This document shows, piece by piece, positions 62,001-64,000 of a DNA stretch of 64,000 bases (within the stretch, counting starts at the first letter, position 1; each line of letters starts with the position of its first letter). Position numbers and translations under genes: made by a program. This DNA is from Verrucomicrobiaceae bacterium (lineage in GTDB: Bacteria > Verrucomicrobiota > Verrucomicrobiia > Verrucomicrobiales > Verrucomicrobiaceae), in NCBI GenBank assembly GCA_947466075.1, contig CANIBP010000025.1:1-64000 (forward strand), written 5' to 3'. Under the pieces are notes generated by a model. It made no database searches. It was given only the letters and a program-made list of their open reading frames with translations, and was not told the DNA's origin.

Positions 62001-62209
62001 CCCCGTTCTTCTTCAGCAACGGCGCACAAAGCACCCACGCCCAATTCCTCACACCCGTGTCCGTCGCCATGGGTTACGGCAGCCTCTTTGCCACCGTCAT
62101 CACCCTCTTCCTCGTCCCGCTCTGCTACATCGCAGTCGAGGACATCAAAGCTTGGTTTGTCACACGCACCAAAGTGCAGGATATGGCTTCACTGCCAGTC
62201 GAAGCCTGA
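59015..62209 (+). CDS. RND-family efflux permease, 1064 aa
   Basis: This proton-driven inner-membrane pump of the AcrB/MexB superfamily opens with MIAWFARNSVAANLLMLTVM, TM1, and VPVEVFPDMKSRFISINVPY. Two large periplasmic loops alternate with 12 predicted membrane helices. The proton-relay pair sits in VLGIVVDDAIVISEYCDQ (Asp396, Asp397), and the second half has FGMLAVCGVVVNDTLVLVDE and IFLTQITTFFGLVPLIFDG. Length is typical. No adaptor (MFP) or outer-membrane channel gene is adjacent: it is bounded by the amt terminator upstream and a convergent gene 7 bases downstream. Partners may be elsewhere. Substrate cannot be told. The start is fixed by the conserved N-terminus; no clear ribosome-binding site. 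Confidence 0.9.
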   Translation: MIAWFARNSVAANLLMLTVMVAGGWTLWQDKVPVEVFPDMKSRFISINVPYPASSPDEVEETIVLKIEEAIQQVGGIKHVNSTASASGGSVFIEVQEGLDPRSVLDDVKIRVDAISNLPALAEKPVIQVDDSFHSVITVILSADMAERDLKRLGEQVRDDLAALPGTSHAELGGVRPDEIAIEVEEATLRKYNLSLESLSAAIRSSAVDLPAGVVQTEAGDVSIRTRGRAYTGDDYARIPVVSRPDGTKVTLGEIAKIIDGFNENQLIARLNGRRCVLITVMREGSQNAITIGERVKTYVNDMNKRLPDGVRLDYWSDRSKIVKGRIDLLMQNAQSCLILVFICVGLFLRLEAVIWVAVGMVMSFLGAFALMPYLDVTINLSSLMGFILVLGIVVDDAIVISEYCDQLRKSGMAPLDAAIVGTQRMAVPITFGVLTTVIAFLPMAMDNSDWGSMFRPIGIVFITVMLIALVETKLILPSHLAHPFLGKAGDLLAPIHQRSDRALQWFINTVYRPSIRFAVGHCYAVLALLFGSLLVMFAFYQSGRIPTAFFPRVPSERIECRLSMLDGTPFEVTDGHIARIYDIAMQMQKDYSDANGVSVVKHVMAVSGASFSRGSSMDKIGKTHVGTVIMETYGPEERTMDADTVAMSNEWRKRIGQIVGSEELTFRAEIMRSSDPVNIQLTGTDPAELLSLSEKIKEHLLQLPNVFDVNDSLDSGRSEIQLRLKPEARQFGVTVNDLARQVRQSFYGDEVQRIQRGRNEVKVMLRMPRDDRKSLATLESMRVRIPSGLEMPFGRVAEAKVVKSFTSIKRVDRRRALNITADVDKKNTDMEALRTSLTAFMEKLLAGHGHIRWSFEGEARAQQESSWKMLISLLLVLAAMYGLMAIPFRSYTQPFIVLLVVPFGVVGAVIGHLFHGLPLSIMSSFGMLAVCGVVVNDTLVLVDEINHLREEGIPIREAVQRGGLSRFRAIFLTQITTFFGLVPLIFDGTWLSKIAPFFFSNGAQSTHAQFLTPVSVAMGYGSLFATVITLFLVPLCYIAVEDIKAWFVTRTKVQDMASLPVEA

Positions 62210-62216
62210 CACTGGC

Positions 62217-63575
62217 TCACCAGAGTAGAATCATCATCGCGCACATGATGCCATTGTTCAGCGCATGAGCGGTCATCGGCGCGATCAAGCTCTGCCGCCA
62301 CATGCGCAGCAATGAAAAGGTGCCCGCCAGTGCCATGATCGCCGGCACACCGGCCCAGCCCTGCGGATGAATCACCGCAAACACAAAGGCCCCCATGAGA
62401 ATGCCCAGCAGCCAGCGCAACCACGCTGCAAGGCCGGGAAACAGCAGACCGCGAAACATCAACTCTTCTGAAATCGGTGCCCACACCACCGCCAACACAA
62501 TGGCACCCAGTTTCGCCCAGCGATCACCCGCAAACACATCCACGATCGGGTGCGATGGAAAATCTCCGGTGAGCTTCATGATCCATGAGGCAGCAATCAT
62601 GCCCAACACCAGCAATGGCAACGCCGCAAGCCAGCCGAGCACGCCCGCACCCATCTCCCGCAGCCATCCTTGCCCGCGATGCAATCCCACTGCTTCACGC
62701 CACAATGGTCGCTGCATGCCACGCACCAATGGCCACGTCATGCCGATGAACAGCGCCACCAGTGCTGGCCCATAGCCAGCCCAGCGCGAAAGTTTCATTG
62801 GCACAAAATGCAGCAGCCAAGGTAGGAACAAAAACAGCGCCAGATAAATGGCGAAGCCTTCCACCAACACACCGCCATGCTCACGACTGCTCCTTGCCAG
62901 TGTGAGCTGCAGTCTCCCTGCACGCCAGTGCATGATGCCCAGAATCAGCAGAACCACACCTCCCACCGCCGCCAACAGTCCGAGCATCATCGCACCGATC
63001 AAAACCATCGCCGTTCCCATGCCTTGCTGCACGACGGCCTTTCGGGCCGGATCATCCGTCGCACTCACCTGGGCACGCGCCAGACTGGCCATCCAACCAT
63101 GCCTTTGATGCAATTGCTTCAAGGCCTCTTCATCCACCTTACCCTGCGAAGCTTTTAATTGCCCAAGTGTCTCCACATCATGCTTCAGCGCGGCACTTTT
63201 TCCTGCAATCCCTGCCAGATCCACGTCCGCAGGCCAGGTGTCATTCATCCATCCCTTCAGGATCAAAACGCGCAGTGCATCCTCCTCATTGCGAGCCAGG
63301 GTCTTCGCGTCGTGCAGCATTGCCTGCGTCATTTCCGCGTTCCATTGCCCTGTTTCCTGCATCAAGCCCTTCGTGCCTACTGCATAACGAGCGATCAATT
63401 CCAGCATGCGATTTGGCTTCGCTCCAGCAGCTGCCCCGGTTCGCTGCACCGTCTGCATGTGCACCACAAAGACCGCGCAGGCGGCAATCATCAGCAGCGC
63501 CAGCACCAGCCCCAGCTTGGAATGGCGATATTTCATTGCCTGAGGCAACGGAGGTGGTGAGACGGCAGATTCCAT
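62217..63575 (-). CDS. CPBP-family intramembrane metalloprotease, 452 aa
   Basis: The C-terminal half carries the CPBP/Rce1-like (Abi) signature: PISEELMFRG with Glu370-Glu371, FAVIHPQGW with His403, and the last motif TAHALNNG with His437. These residues form the active site of membrane CAAX-type proteases. The N-terminal half has one membrane span (about 20-40), an extracytoplasmic segment with TPR-like helices and then several spans. In bacteria such proteins serve in bacteriocin immunity or surface-protein processing; which applies here is unknown. It converges on the RND gene with a 7-base gap and follows pheT by 83 bases on the same strand. Confidence 0.85.
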   Translation of the reverse strand: MESAVSPPPLPQAMKYRHSKLGLVLALLMIAACAVFVVHMQTVQRTGAAAGAKPNRMLELIARYAVGTKGLMQETGQWNAEMTQAMLHDAKTLARNEEDALRVLILKGWMNDTWPADVDLAGIAGKSAALKHDVETLGQLKASQGKVDEEALKQLHQRHGWMASLARAQVSATDDPARKAVVQQGMGTAMVLIGAMMLGLLAAVGGVVLLILGIMHWRAGRLQLTLARSSREHGGVLVEGFAIYLALFLFLPWLLHFVPMKLSRWAGYGPALVALFIGMTWPLVRGMQRPLWREAVGLHRGQGWLREMGAGVLGWLAALPLLVLGMIAASWIMKLTGDFPSHPIVDVFAGDRWAKLGAIVLAVVWAPISEELMFRGLLFPGLAAWLRWLLGILMGAFVFAVIHPQGWAGVPAIMALAGTFSLLRMWRQSLIAPMTAHALNNGIMCAMMILLW

Positions 63576-63658
63576 AGATCCGACGATGAAACATCACCTT
63601 AGCGGATATGGCACGACTTATTCACTGTGCAGCCCAGAGCGATACAACGAAATGCTTG

Positions 63659-64000
63659 TCACACCCGAACCTTGGCAGGCAGCGTCTTCTCCAGCGCAGT
63701 GAGGATGGCCGTGTGGGCGGCATCGACTTCGGCGGTTTCGAGGGTTTTGTCGGAGGCGCGGTAGGTGAGGGTCCAGGCGATGGATTTGCGGTCGCTGGGG
63801 ATCTTGGTGCCGGTGGGGTCGGTGAAGATGTCGAAGACTTCGGCACCGATGAAGAGCGGGTGCTTCTGCGCGGCGAAGAAGGCGGCGACTTTGGCGTGGG
63901 GGAGGTCGGCGGGGACTTCCATGGCAACATCGCGGGTCATGCCGGGGAACCTTGGGAGTTCTTCGAACTTGGTGGGGCCGGTGCTGCCTTGGCGCAGGGC
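63659..64000 (-). CDS. pheT: Phenylalanyl-tRNA synthetase beta subunit, C-terminal 113 residues (partial)
   Basis: The frame enters from the right edge and ends at 63659. It shows LPRFPGMTRDVAMEVP, then VAAFFAAQKHPLFIGAEVFD and IFTDPTGTKIPSDRKSIAWT, followed by LTYRASDKTLETAEVDAAH. This is the ferredoxin-fold anticodon-binding (FDX-ACB) domain that closes PheT and binds tRNA-Phe. The catalytic and editing parts lie beyond the window. Confidence 0.9.
   Translation of the reverse strand, partial: ALRQGSTGPTKFEELPRFPGMTRDVAMEVPADLPHAKVAAFFAAQKHPLFIGAEVFDIFTDPTGTKIPSDRKSIAWTLTYRASDKTLETAEVDAAHTAILTALEKTLPAKVRV

Overview
The window looks like chromosomal DNA of a verrucomicrobium, probably of the Verrucomicrobium/Prosthecobacter type. 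The reasons are a four-gene set of pilin-like proteins resembling the 'Verru_Chthon cassette' A-D, an enormous autotransporter-repeat protein with a PEP-CTERM tail, and a secreted dehydrogenase/HEAT/cytochrome c protein of the kind found in Planctomycetes and Verrucomicrobia. All assignments are by reading; no database search was run.

Layout. Bases 1-657 hold the 5' end of an insertion-sequence transposase abutting the last part of a large helicase/nuclease gene, which is now a remnant. Bases 813-7450 are a tight minus-strand run, in transcription order guaB, guaA, tmk, holB, an RraA-like gene and a sialidase-like gene: guanine nucleotide synthesis, dTMP kinase and the clamp-loader delta' subunit, followed by two genes that look catabolic. 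Bases 7566-14961 are the cassette, transcribed A, B, C, D on the minus strand and visibly more AT-rich than the guaB side. Three proteins have type IV prepilin-like N-termini and the largest (1627 aa) has a PilX/GspK-like N-terminal membrane anchor. A sigma-54-like promoter lies just upstream of A.

Bases 15107-53275 are one uninterrupted minus-strand gene of about 12,722 codons, 60% of the window. It has a signal peptide, two PA14 domains, about 40 autotransporter-associated beta-strand repeats and a C-terminal PEP-CTERM sorting signal. Two further things stand out in it. About 50 copies of a short module (consensus roughly VGxxVSGTGIPAGTTIxSI) are often nested at one fixed point inside the beta-strand repeats. 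An internal stretch near base 27,900 reads like the old C-terminus of one such protein joined to the N-terminus of another.

Bases 53573-56986 encode the secreted dehydrogenase/HEAT/cytochrome c protein (minus). Divergent from it is an ammonium transporter gene with a near-canonical sigma-54 promoter, a candidate upstream palindrome and a strong terminator. Then come an RND efflux permease without partner genes, a CPBP membrane protease and, running off the right edge, the 3' end of pheT.

Working idea: the giant PEP-CTERM protein and the pilin-like cassette next to it form one cell-surface system, perhaps with the cassette assembling a pseudopilus-like structure and under sigma-54 control. 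Adjacency, shared strand and the promoter-like site are seen in the sequence; the functional link is inference.
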